From contig QLIY01000074.1 in the NCBI GenBank assembly GCA_003260075.1, positions 181,685 to 245,684 on the forward strand: 64,000 nt of DNA. Reading direction: 5' to 3'. The position numbers and the translations under genes were made by a program. Source of the stretch: Phallusia mammillata. Its lineage: Eukaryota; Chordata; Ascidiacea; Phlebobranchia; Ascidiidae. This document shows, in pieces, positions 52,301 to 58,007 of the stretch. Below the pieces are notes generated by a model that saw nothing but the letters and a program-made list of their open reading frames with translations, searched no databases and was not told the DNA's origin. The number at the start of each line of letters is the position of its first letter. Position 1 is the stretch's first letter.

Positions 52301-54216
52301 GCTATTTGGGCCATAAATTTTCCTTATTACACTTTCGAACAGATCCATATTAAGTGTTACAAATACGCAAAAATGGCATCATTAAAATGACAAAACAGTC
52401 GTACTTTCATTCCATTGCTTTGACCATGTTGAAATATATCTTTTAGGGCTGAAACCAGGTCTAATTCGACGCTCAGAAAAAGCTGCTTTTGGTTCATAGC
52501 GAAATCGCAAGTACAGGTCGTCGCCTACAACAAGATCAACAAATAGTCAAGTCTGCACAAATAAAGTTTTATTGAGCTATTTTCTCAGCTGTGGTAAAAG
52601 TACCTTTTTTTCTGTACATAGGCCTCTGTCTACCATAGTTCAGAATTGCCCAGCTTAAATCATTGCAAGTTTTAATGGCTTGTTCTTCTTTGACTTCTTC
52701 ATCTTTGACTGGAAAACTCAATTCTTGTTCCCAGGATGAATCCTTGAAATAACCACAGAAAATAAAGATTACTATAAATTATAGAAAAACAAATATTGCC
52801 TGCACCTTCTTCACAAGACTAGCTTCTTCTTCTTCATTATTTTTGTATGCCAGTTCTTCAGCAAATAACAGTAATGCGCCTGCAAATAACAGCATAGATG
52901 TTGTTCATAATGCTTTATAGACTACGCTAATTTGAAGTAAACTATGAAAGGTTTGTTTTTAACATGAAACTAAGATGTTTATAGGTCAAAACAGTATGCA
53001 CTGTTTGCAATTTATCATTTATTGGCCTGATGCTTCTACAAAATGTGTTTATGTGTGGTATATTTTTTGCAATTAGGTAAAGAATATTCTTAAAAACTAC
53101 TTTATTTTGCTTTATTTAGGATGTATTTGATGTGCTCCATGTACAACCATTTTAATGATTTTACCAGCTGTTGTAGGGTACAAAATTATTGTATTGTGTT
53201 CTATCTTATTTCTGTTTTGCCCACAACATTAAACATTTGAAAGCAAAATTTGCATCAAATACACAAAATCTGGAAACTGTTGCAAAACCATACCGTTGAA
53301 AGTACGCTAAGCTAAAACAAATAAGGGTACAATAGTAACACAGCTCAGCAGCTGCACCTTAGGATTTAGTTGACAACTAAGACGTGACAGAGAAGTTAGG
53401 GATCTCACTAACGAGACACTTAAAATATTATTTAACCTTTTCTGGTGAGAAATGTTTTATGCAGTGGTACAGAACCATTGTCACTTCGTGCAGCTTTGCG
53501 ATGAAACTGAGCAATCTGACAAAAACACATGTAGTTCAATATCAATGTTATTGCTGTTGAAATCTGTATCTTGTAACAGTTTATTCACCAACTACCGTAG
53601 TTATTTAAACCAGTATATTGAGTATCATATTTGCTTGCAATACATTATACCTGAAACACTACAACACACAGATCTATTCATGAGGAAAAAGAAGTTTAAT
53701 GAGAAAAATAATGGCACAAATAGATGTAAAAGGCAACATGCTTTATTATTCAAACTCCCCCCCCCCTTCTTCATTATTTTTGTATGCCAGTTCTTCAGCA
53801 AATAACAGTAATGCACCTGTAATAAACAGCATATGTTGTTCATAATGTTTTTTAGGTTGTGTTACTTTGAATTGAACCATGGATGCTTTCTTTTTAACAT
53901 GAAACTAAGATGTTTATAGGTTGAAACAGTGTGCGCTGTTTATAGGTTGAAACAGTTGTAGTTTATCATTTACTACGATTTTACAAAAGGTATGTATTTT
54001 TTGTGTGGTAGATTTTTTTGCAATTAGGTAAAGAACATTACTAAAAACTACTGTATCTTTTATTCAGAATGTATTTGAATTGCTCCATGTGCAATGATTT
54101 TAGCAGCTGTTGGGGGAATATTGTGATGTGTTGTATTTTATTTCGGTTCTGCACATATCATTAAAGATTAAAAATCAAAAATTGCAACAATGACACAGTA
54201 TCAGGAAACAGCTGCA

Positions 54217-54276
<60 letters not shown>

Positions 54277-55278
54277 AGTGAATACAGAGTAGAATCAAAT
54301 CCATTATTACAACACCTTCAAATGTTTTGCAAGAATGGTCATTGATTTACTGGCAGACAATTGTGTGTTTGGCATCATAAACAATTCACTAGCCAAAGCA
54401 GGTTACAATTTTCAGTCACTTTTTGTTGCTATATCTTCAGTTTGTTTAAGAAAAAAAGTTTTCTTGATTTTCTGAGGATTTTACCAATTTTAAAAATATA
54501 CAAACTAACTAAAATATCCATGGTGTCTGCCACTGTGGCTAAAAAAAGGTGGCCACACCACCCCGCCACTGTCTACTTGGTGCCTATGGCAAAGACAATT
54601 GGATTATGAAATGTTACTGGAATTACGTTGTAATGGGACTAAACCATTGCCAAACCTTTTCTGGTGAGAAATGTTTTATGCAGTGGTACAGAACCATTGT
54701 CACTTCGTGCAGCTTGGCGACGAAATTGAGCAATCTGACAAAAACAATACACATACAGTTCAATATCAATGTTATCGATGTTCAAATCTGTACCTTTTAT
54801 CAGTTTATTCAAAAACTACATTAACTAGTTTTTTGAGTATAATATTTGTGTGCAATACATTATACCTGATATCGGTATTTAGAGTCTAAGTTGTAATAAT
54901 CTTCTGGTTCCAAATACACATCCAGACGTTCTTGTCCATTTTTAGAAACCTACGATTACCAAATCAGAAAATTCTTTTGCAATTAAACTACTGGCCTCCA
55001 ACAGGAAAATGTTACTTGAGTATACTAACCTGGCCAACCCCCCCCCCCCTGATATCGGTATTTAGAGTCTAAGTTGTAATAATCTTCTGGTTCCAAGTAC
55101 ACATCCAGGCGTTCTTGTCCATTTTTAGAAACCTACAATTACCAAATCAGAAATTTATTTCGCAATTAAACTACAGGAAAATGTTATTTGCCTCCAACAG
55201 GAAAATGTTACTTGAGATAATACTAACCTGGCCAATGCCCTTTGAAAGCAGTGACAAGGGAACATAGGAAGCTGCCAT
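22603..55278 (-). CDS. KIAA2012: KIAA2012 homologue (DUF4670-type coiled-coil protein), about 47 exons
   Basis: Function unknown. Exons: 55278-55228, 54949-54866, 53515-53437, 52879-52806, 52742-52604, 52524-52405, 52080-51897, 51464-51272, 50879-50718, 49833-49416, 49341-49222, 49145-49096, 48697-48567, 48082-48037, 47786-47692, 46352-46273, 45788-45648, 45342-45142, 44930-44831, 44214-44042, 42344-42065, 41376-41254, 40761-40684, 40451-40381, 39852-39678, 39261-39168, 38644-38416, 33779-33696, 33355-33179, 32787-32734, 32384-32220, 31760-31601, 31013-30853, 30221-30106, 29689-29536, 28919-28748, 28505-28387, 27871-27754, 27478-27339, 26994-26862, 26430-26337, 25965-25824, 25339-25105, 24299-24149, 24080-23967, 23670-23498, 22756-22603. 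Phases agree across all junctions once artefact duplicates are removed. The product is about 2,100 residues, longer than the roughly 1,200 I recall for human. The N-terminal blocks match KIAA2012 from memory; the family and length comparison were not checked by search. A candidate AATAAA lies at 22188-22183. Confidence 0.82.
23225..23460 (+). mobile_element. tRNA-derived SINE, 3' tail only
   Basis: The text GTACTGTGATTTAT, then AGTATGCCGTGATCGCTGG, CTGCATAGG, and GGGCTGAACCCAGTTGTGAA matches the tails of the copies at 25.44 and 50.5 kb. The tRNA-like head is absent. The insertion lies in an intron of the KIAA2012-like gene. Confidence 0.7.
23254..23426 (+). repeat. C-run junction within a SINE tail
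   Basis: About 80 bp (23254-23334) is repeated after the C run at 23335-23345 with two or three changes. The repeated text is the 3' part of the SINE family. Confidence 0.85.
25205..25229 (+). repeat. 25-base C run inside a coding exon
   Basis: It splits exon 43 of the KIAA2012-like gene and shifts its frame. The flanks suggest the true sequence reads straight from CGAGC to CGAGAGG on the minus strand. Confidence 0.8.
25443..25640 (+). mobile_element. tRNA-derived SINE with A and B boxes
   Basis: The head contains a pol III A box TAGCTCAGTTGG (25449-25460) and a B box GGTTCCAATCC (25494-25504), one change from consensus. The pairing needed for a functional tRNA is lost. The body continues CTAGATTTTTCTAGCC and the tail GTACTATGATTTATACATGA, GTGTGCCGTGA. 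The tail is shared with two other copies, so this is a repeat family and not a tRNA gene. Confidence 0.82.
25824..33779 (-). CDS. KIAA2012: KIAA2012 homologue, exons 28-42 (acidic/basic linker)
   Basis: Fifteen exons of 54-177 nt with consistent phases. They encode alternating acidic runs (KEEEEETEEEETSDETE at 33355-33179; NEEEEEDIDDLPPTPAE at 26430-26337), basic runs (KKSKRSEKGKKKK at 27478-27339) and one Ser/Arg stretch (30221-30106). No domain is recognised; disorder is likely. Confidence 0.75.
26195..26275. mobile_element. Fragment of a hAT-type element
   Basis: The end TAGTTGAGAACCACTGG resembles the family B terminus (AGTTTGAGAACCACTG). The other end was not identified. A comparable left end, CAGTGGTTCTTAA, occurs at 12523 and at 29786. 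Confidence 0.5.
26675..26832 (+). repeat. C-run junction with duplicated flank
   Basis: About 70 bp beginning TTTCAAAATGGCTACGTAAA lies on both sides of the C run at 26744-26753. The second copy has an extra GCGACCAAC. Confidence 0.85.
27885..28110. repeat. Dispersed GCCCGA-rich repeat
   Basis: This intronic stretch repeatedly uses CCCGA and GGCCCG text (GGGCCCAAACCCGAAAG, AAGCCCGAGTTGG, AAAACCCGAACCTGG, AAAGGCCCGGCCTGAC). Related text is at 27598-27660 and 46140-46225. Target duplications were not found. It is probably a decayed DNA transposon. Confidence 0.5.
30284..30570. mobile_element. Inverted-repeat element with hammerhead-like arms
   Basis: Two arms of about 66 bp face each other (30284-30348 inverted, 30503-30570 direct). 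Read on the plus strand, the right arm gives CCTGATGAAG, then a hairpin, then ACATCGAAACGTCGGCATAT. The left arm gives the same order on the minus strand. The arms surround about 150 bp with no coding capacity. The same motif recurs singly at 33.5 kb, with fragments at 14.0 and 41.9 kb. It lies in an intron of the KIAA2012-like gene. Confidence 0.75.
31075..31350 (+). repeat. C-run junction with duplicated flank
   Basis: About 130 bp beginning GCAAAACAGTTGTGCAGGTG lies on both sides of the C run at 31208-31217, with two or three differences. Confidence 0.88.
32931..33116 (+). repeat. C-run junction with duplicated flank
   Basis: About 87 bp beginning TTAGGCAGACAGATCGACAG lies on both sides of the C run at 33018-33028. 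The second copy has two extra bases. Confidence 0.88.
33515..33612 (-). mobile_element. Single hammerhead-like repeat unit
   Basis: On the minus strand this reads CCTGATGAAGGCGACCTGTA, TAGGACGTCGAAACGTCGGA, and then an AT-rich tail with GCCAGAGGAACTC and CTGCCTGGCAGCAATAGC. The tail is shared with the unit at 41848-41950, so these two form a subfamily. Confidence 0.7.
35357..36954 (+). CDS. Myb/SANT-like DNA-binding protein, nested gene
   Basis: A probable nuclear DNA-binding protein of about 280 residues. Exons are 35357-35523, 35665-35842, 36076-36256, 36337-36523 and 36825-36954, with matching phases (2,0,1,2). The first two exons encode a trihelix/Myb_DNA-bind_4-like domain at residues 5-85: KVWSDVATQELL, FYKQIESRF, then KEIREKWRNLKKQYKKF. 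The W...R.KW.NLKK.Y spacing is typical of MSANTD-type and transposon-associated Myb/SANT domains. The rest is polar, with WTPPSSSIIDRNSF and LYGIFKNAGLDL, and is unrecognised. The stop is TAA at 36952. The last intron is uncertain: donor TTG|GTGGGT or a nearby site, acceptor at 36824 or 36800. The gene is antisense to, and inside an intron of, the KIAA2012 homologue. Domestication from a transposon is possible but not shown. Confidence 0.72.
37600..37922. mobile_element. hAT-type short DNA element, family C, copy 1
   Basis: This 323 bp element begins TAGGGATCTGCCAAAACTGC and ends GGCTCGGCCCATCCCTA. It is flanked by perfect 8 bp direct repeats, ctgtggac (37592-37599 and 37923-37930). It has no transposase. 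It lies downstream of the nested Myb/SANT-like gene. Confidence 0.93.
38416..47979 (-). CDS. KIAA2012: KIAA2012 homologue, exons 15-27 (Ser-rich middle)
   Basis: Thirteen small exons encode low-complexity text rich in Ser, Lys, Glu and Gln with no recognised domain, for example EYEDVYVVKRISG at 45342 and the Ser/Gln stretch at 42344-42065. Exon 15 occurs twice (47979-47885 and 47786-47692), separated by a C run at 47822-47833. Each copy is 95 nt, so only one can be used in frame. The region is probably disordered. Confidence 0.75.
38833..38973. mobile_element. hAT-type family A, truncated second copy
   Basis: The text CAGCCGGTTCTGTTACAAAA, AGTCCATTGACA and GCTAACCGGTTCGCTG, and the end CACCACTG at 38973, are the reverse complement of the element at 2020-2200. 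The left terminus is missing, so target duplications cannot be checked. Confidence 0.78.
39296..39646. mobile_element. hAT-type short DNA element, family C, copy 2
   Basis: This 351 bp element begins TAGGGATGAGCCAAAACTGC and ends GGCTCGGCCCAGCCCCA. Perfect 8 bp direct repeats, tacaaaac, flank it (39288-39295 and 39647-39654). The interior shares GGGTCAGTTTGTGCAACTGC with copy 1. It lies between exons 25 and 26 of the KIAA2012-like gene. Confidence 0.93.
41400..41421 (+). repeat. Poly-T tract
   Basis: A run of 22 T lies upstream (in minus-strand terms) of the exon 22 acceptor, in an intron. Confidence 0.8.
41848..41950 (-). mobile_element. Diverged hammerhead-like repeat unit
   Basis: It shares GCTATTGCTGCCAGG, AGCTCTTCTGGCAAATGTAA and TTTTATTCCGACGTTTTGAC (plus-strand text) with the unit at 33.5 kb. 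The CTGATGA box has decayed to TTGATGCAA on the minus strand. Confidence 0.6.
42615..43781. mobile_element. hAT-type short DNA element, family D, internally doubled
   Basis: The outer ends are CAGCGGTTCCCAAACTGGGG and AGTTTGGGAATCGCTG, flanked by perfect 8 bp repeats, ctctaggg (42607-42614 and 43782-43789). The unit of about 590 bp is present twice, joined at an n (43207). The first copy's right end (GGGAACCGCTGGT) has no target duplication, so the doubling is almost certainly an assembly join of two alleles of one insertion. The interior is rich in GGTCCGCG text. Confidence 0.9.
44313..44727. mobile_element. Inverted-repeat element, family E, copy 1
   Basis: The ends TAATGGTGACATAACGGCCC and GGGCCGTTATTTTCACCATTA are inverted copies. 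The interior contains a C run (44672-44681) without an obvious duplicate. The right end also carries GCATGTCGCTTTTTACGTCT, shared with the copy at 52.1 kb. Target duplications are not clear. Confidence 0.65.
47643..48015 (+). repeat. C-run junction duplicating exon 15
   Basis: About 180 bp, including a whole exon and both splice sites, is present on both sides of the C run at 47822-47833 with about four changes. Confidence 0.9.
48037..50879 (-). CDS. KIAA2012: KIAA2012 homologue, exons 9-14 (first coiled coil)
   Basis: Exon 9 is a 54-residue helix-like block (ILAELLIAAHEHQKHIRDTL). Exons 10-12 are strongly charged with heptad-like Glu/Lys/Arg text, for example RQQMRERQKLLKEQEEKLQ. Exons 13-14 carry His/Lys/Arg-rich low complexity (KKHHKRHHHRHKNR). 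Exon 10 contains an artefact: a 133 nt repeat joined by C at 49542-49551. Removing it leaves 285 nt, a multiple of three. The first 65 nt of exon 10 are copied again at 49987-50052. Confidence 0.8.
48257..48390. repeat. Direct repeat joined by one n
   Basis: The block TAAAGATGCCAACAAACTTT and the following 60 bp are repeated immediately after the n at 48329. This matches the joins at 9060, 43207 and 63069. Confidence 0.88.
49421..49687 (+). repeat. C-run junction inside exon 10
   Basis: A 133 nt period separates two copies of the exon's 3' part, joined by C at 49542-49551. Deleting one period restores the multiple of three. Confidence 0.9.
49786..50180 (+). repeat. C-run junction duplicating the start of exon 10
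   Basis: About 190 bp before the C run (49977-49986) is repeated after it with roughly 5% difference. It covers the exon 10 acceptor and the adjoining intron. Confidence 0.88.
50478..50665 (+). mobile_element. tRNA-derived SINE, diverged head
   Basis: The B box GGTTCGAATCC (50513-50523) is perfect. It is followed by CACCACAGGCTAGATTTTTC and the shared tail ATACTATGATTTACATATGA, GTGTGCCATGACTGCTGGTC. The A box is not recognisable. The copy lies in the intron between exons 9 and 10 of the KIAA2012-like gene. Confidence 0.78.
51272..55278 (-). CDS. KIAA2012: KIAA2012 homologue, conserved N-terminal exons 1-8
   Basis: The start is ATG at 55278-55276, reading MAASYVPLSLLSKGIGQ. The following blocks are RLDVYLEPEDYYNL, VPLHKTFLTRKGALLLFAEE, CNDLSWAILNYGRQR, LYLRFRYEP, RRIRPGFSPKRY and LRSNGLISDKTLY. 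From memory, vertebrate KIAA2012 has in the same order LSLLSRG, LEVYFEPEDY, KTFSTRKGALILYSEG, AILAYGRQ, YLHFRSQP and IQPGYSAKRY. This co-linear match is the basis for the name. Exons 2, 3 and (truncated) 4 each appear twice because of C-run junctions at 55038, 54219 and 53757. Confidence 0.85.
51702..51886 (+). repeat. C-run junction with duplicated flank
   Basis: About 85 bp beginning ACATTTTTATCA lies on both sides of the C run at 51789-51798, with small indels. Confidence 0.85.
52108..52330. mobile_element. Inverted-repeat element, family E, copy 2
   Basis: The left arm is TTTAATGAGGAAAATAATGG, CCCAAATAGATGTAAAAAGC; the right arm, read in reverse complement, is TAATAAGGAAAATTTATGGC, CCAAATAGCCAGAAAAG. 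The arms are about 50 bp long. A partial arm occurs at 53693-53752 and a shorter one at 61139-61168. No coding capacity was seen. Confidence 0.7.
52805..54740 (+). repeat. Duplicated exon 3-4 segment with C runs
   Basis: The segment carrying exons 3 and 4 (52805-53530) has a second, partly diverged copy at 53767-54760. The copies meet at the C run at 53757-53766, and a 56-base C run (54219-54274) interrupts the second copy. Confidence 0.75.
54656..54734 (-). pseudogene. Second copy of exon 3 (artefact or haplotype)
   Basis: A 79 nt copy of the exon at 53515-53437, with its own AG/GT signals and a few changes (for example FRRQ against FHRK). A truncated copy of exon 4 follows at 53767-53817, ending in the C run at 53757-53766. 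The whole exon 3-4 segment is therefore duplicated. Using both copies would break the protein. The copy of exon 2 at 55050-55132 has the same cause. Confidence 0.75.
54866..55132 (+). repeat. C-run junction duplicating exon 2
   Basis: Exon 2 and its acceptor appear at 54866-54949 and again at 55050-55132 beyond the C run at 55038-55049, with three base changes. Confidence 0.9.
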
Positions 55279-55411
55279 CAAGTTCAGCACACCTTTTAGC
55301 TCCTACACCACCCTATATATTAAACTATGGTGATAAAAAGAGTTTCTCGTTGATTCTAAGCCTTGCACATGTAATTTATTTTTAGGAAAACGTTGGTACT
55401 GGAATTTTCAA

Positions 55412-55556
55412 AAATACTTTGCCAACTAGACAAACCACACAACTACCAAAAACATGCAAGGACAAAATTCTTGCCCCCCCCCCCCCCCCCCCCCCCAATA
55501 CTTCGCCGATTAGAAAAACCACACAACTACCAAAAACATGCAAGGACAAAATTCAT
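55412..55556 (+). repeat. C-run junction with duplicated flank
   Basis: About 60 bp with ACCACACAACTACCAAAAAC lies on both sides of the C run at 55474-55496. Confidence 0.88.
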
Positions 55557-55795
55557 GCCTTATGGAAAGAAATACTGGATCCTTTATATACATACCTTAC
55601 CTATAAAAAATATAAGAACTAAATTGGACTTATGTTAAAAGAACATTTACTTTACATTCAAATTTCATCTTAATTAGTGATTTAGCTTGGGTTGGTACTT
55701 GGTAGTATTTCTGATTTTGTTACTGCCTAATATCAACCTTGATAACTACTATTTTTCTCTGTTTTAAATTTTACATTCATCAAAGTCCATGAAGC

Positions 55796-56335
55796 GTTAT
55801 GCCACTCTGAACCAAAAAAACACCAAGTATAAACCAGGTTCTCTTCTGCAAGTTTTCGAGTTCTGATTTGTCTGAAATATATCATTATTTTACAATATTT
55901 TTAATTTTTCATTCATTAACGAATATTCTGAAATATTTAAAGTTCTAGGCATAAAGCAAAACTGTAAGATATACAATAACGCTGCATTTTAAAGCAAACC
56001 TAATAACTTTAAGGCAACGCAACTTTGACGATCACAAATTCACATATTAATGTTTTTCTCGTCAAAACACCCCCCCCCCCCCGCCACTCTGAATCAAAAA
56101 AACACCAAGTATAAACCAAATTCTCTTCTGCAAGTTTTCGAGTCCTGATTTGTCTGAAATATATCATTATCTTTTTCATTAACGAATATTCTAAAATATT
56201 TAGGGTTCTATGCATAAAGCAAAACTGTAAGATATACAATGACGCTGCATTTTAAAGCAAACCTATTTTTTAAAAGAAACGCAACTTTGACGATCACAAA
56301 TTCACATTTTAATGTTTTTTCTAGTTAGGACAAAA
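55796..56335 (+). repeat. C-run junction with duplicated flank
   Basis: About 270 bp before the C run at 56070-56082 is repeated after it with about 5% difference and small deletions, as expected for two haplotypes. Confidence 0.88.
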
Positions 56336-56558
56336 CGTTTTAAAGGCGATTGAGTAAAAATCTAGGCATTTAAATCCCGAAAACAATATTTACAGTTTTA
56401 TTCATACTTGTTTCGGGTGTAAATAATTGACAACGCCAAGCAAGCGTGATAACCGTGTCCAACAAGGCTACCAGCAACATGATATTGGAGGATAAATTAC
56501 CCGCTAAAGACTACCAAAACAATAGCGTTCTTTATCGCCATGACGAGCGTGAAGTTTA

Positions 56559-56566
56559 TGACGTCA
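56559..56566. promoter_or_regulatory. Palindromic CRE (TGACGTCA)
   Basis: A full cAMP-response-element palindrome sits in the divergent intergenic region. It is a candidate CREB/ATF site by sequence only. Confidence 0.45.
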
Positions 56567-56933
56567 TAAGAGAGTTTTATGCTCTACTGACCACAGCAAC
56601 AAATTTTTTTGAAAAAAGCAAATAATGTTTTTATTTCGTTACATTTAGCAACAAATATCAGTATCTTAAAAACGAAATTAAAACATACTTATTTACATCT
56701 TAAACTCTTTAATTTTAGAATAATTACATTTAAAAAGTTTTTTTTGTTCATGTTTAATTTTGAAGGAATATGTTGAAAACAATATAATTGCTCGCGTGGC
56801 ATGATATATTTTGTGTTTGGTTGATTGCAATGTGGCACGAAATAGCGTGTTTAAAAACCTTAAAAAACTTTTATTTGTACCGTATATTATAACTTTGCTG
56901 AGGTTGTCAGTTGTCACGCTTCAATGCAATTGA

Positions 56934-56957
56934 CCAATCCAATGATTATTGACCAAT
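56934..56957 (+). promoter_or_regulatory. Three clustered CCAAT boxes
   Basis: CCAAT occurs at 56934, 56939 and 56953, two of them as TGACCAATC(A/C), within 24 bp. NF-Y sites of this kind mark TATA-less animal promoters. The position suggests the promoter of the plus-strand gene starting at 58008. Confidence 0.5.
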
Positions 56958-58007
56958 CAGAAGGAAAATAACAAAGATACTTGGGGAATTACCCATGGTC
57001 GGAAACAAGTTTACCTGGCCGAGCGTTTGCTCAGTAAGGTCGTTTATTTCCAAAAATAATTGGGTGATGGGGTTTCAACGACATATACGTTTAGGCTAAG
57101 CAAATACTTTGCCACGAGACTAGGGTTTCGGCTCATAGTCCGTAGGTGGTGCAACAGTTGCTAATGAATAAACGGAACTGTGTTGCTACGTAATTTTAAG
57201 GTTGTTTAAGGTCATTACCGTCGCTACCTGTAATTTTGCAGGTGTTTTTGCAGTTTAGCACTAGTTTTGTGTGCCTAAGGTATGTGATGTGAAATGCACC
57301 ATTAAAATTTGGGTTTTTCTTTTTGTTACTGGGTCTGGCACAGAACAAATAAAAATGGCAACTTTAGCTAAACCTACATAGGTTATATAATAATTTGTGT
57401 TGGTTTAAAACAATAAAAAATTGTTCCCTAGACCATTGTGTAAAGTTGTTAGGTCGGTCATTTTCGGGAAAATTTGACAAAGTTTATGTCTTGGTCCAGT
57501 CTGCAGGCAGCACACTCGCTTCGATGTTTTTAAAAAAAAAGTTTTATGCTAATTTTTTTTTGGACTGCATGCAGAAATATAACATATAGTAGCTGGCCCT
57601 GTTTATTATTTGTGCTGTATCTGGTATAGAACGTTTTGCATGCAGAGATTATGCACATGTGACAAAATGGTCCTGCATGGTGCAGGCCTGAGATCTCGTC
57701 AGGAACTGCCATATTCTGCGCACTGGGTCATGGTTATAACAGTAAAGTCATAATGCTATTGTTGCTATTGCCGTGCATAGGCAGATAACTACCAAGTTAA
57801 CATAGTTTGCTATACTTTGTTACAACCCATGACTAGCCAGACTAAAAAGCCTACTGTACTTTAATCATATAATAATTCTCCCTGTATATGGATTAGTATG
57901 TGGTAACAACTACAAACAGTGTACCAGTCAATTGTTAAAATTAGTTTTTGAAACACAACTTATAATTTGTTTTTCATGGTAGTGTGCATAGAAACTGGTA
58001 TGTTACA

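Larger units (their letters stand above)
55279..58007. other. Divergent intergenic region
   Basis: This lies between the start codons of the KIAA2012-like gene (minus) and the repeat-protein gene (plus), so it should hold both promoters. It contains two C-run duplications (55412-55556 and 55796-56335), a CRE palindrome, three CCAAT boxes and a possible leader-exon donor CTAAG|GTATGT at about 57279. No other gene was seen. Confidence 0.6.

Noticed and set aside
5083-56335. Direct repeats with regular joiners as a possible CRISPR-like or recombination system
   Set aside because: Each repeat is unique to its own locus and only joined by C runs; there is no repeated unit across loci and no spacer pattern.
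56466-56482. RFX X-box-like sequence GCTACC followed by AGCAAC
   Set aside because: The spacer between half-sites is zero, whereas the consensus needs one to three bases.
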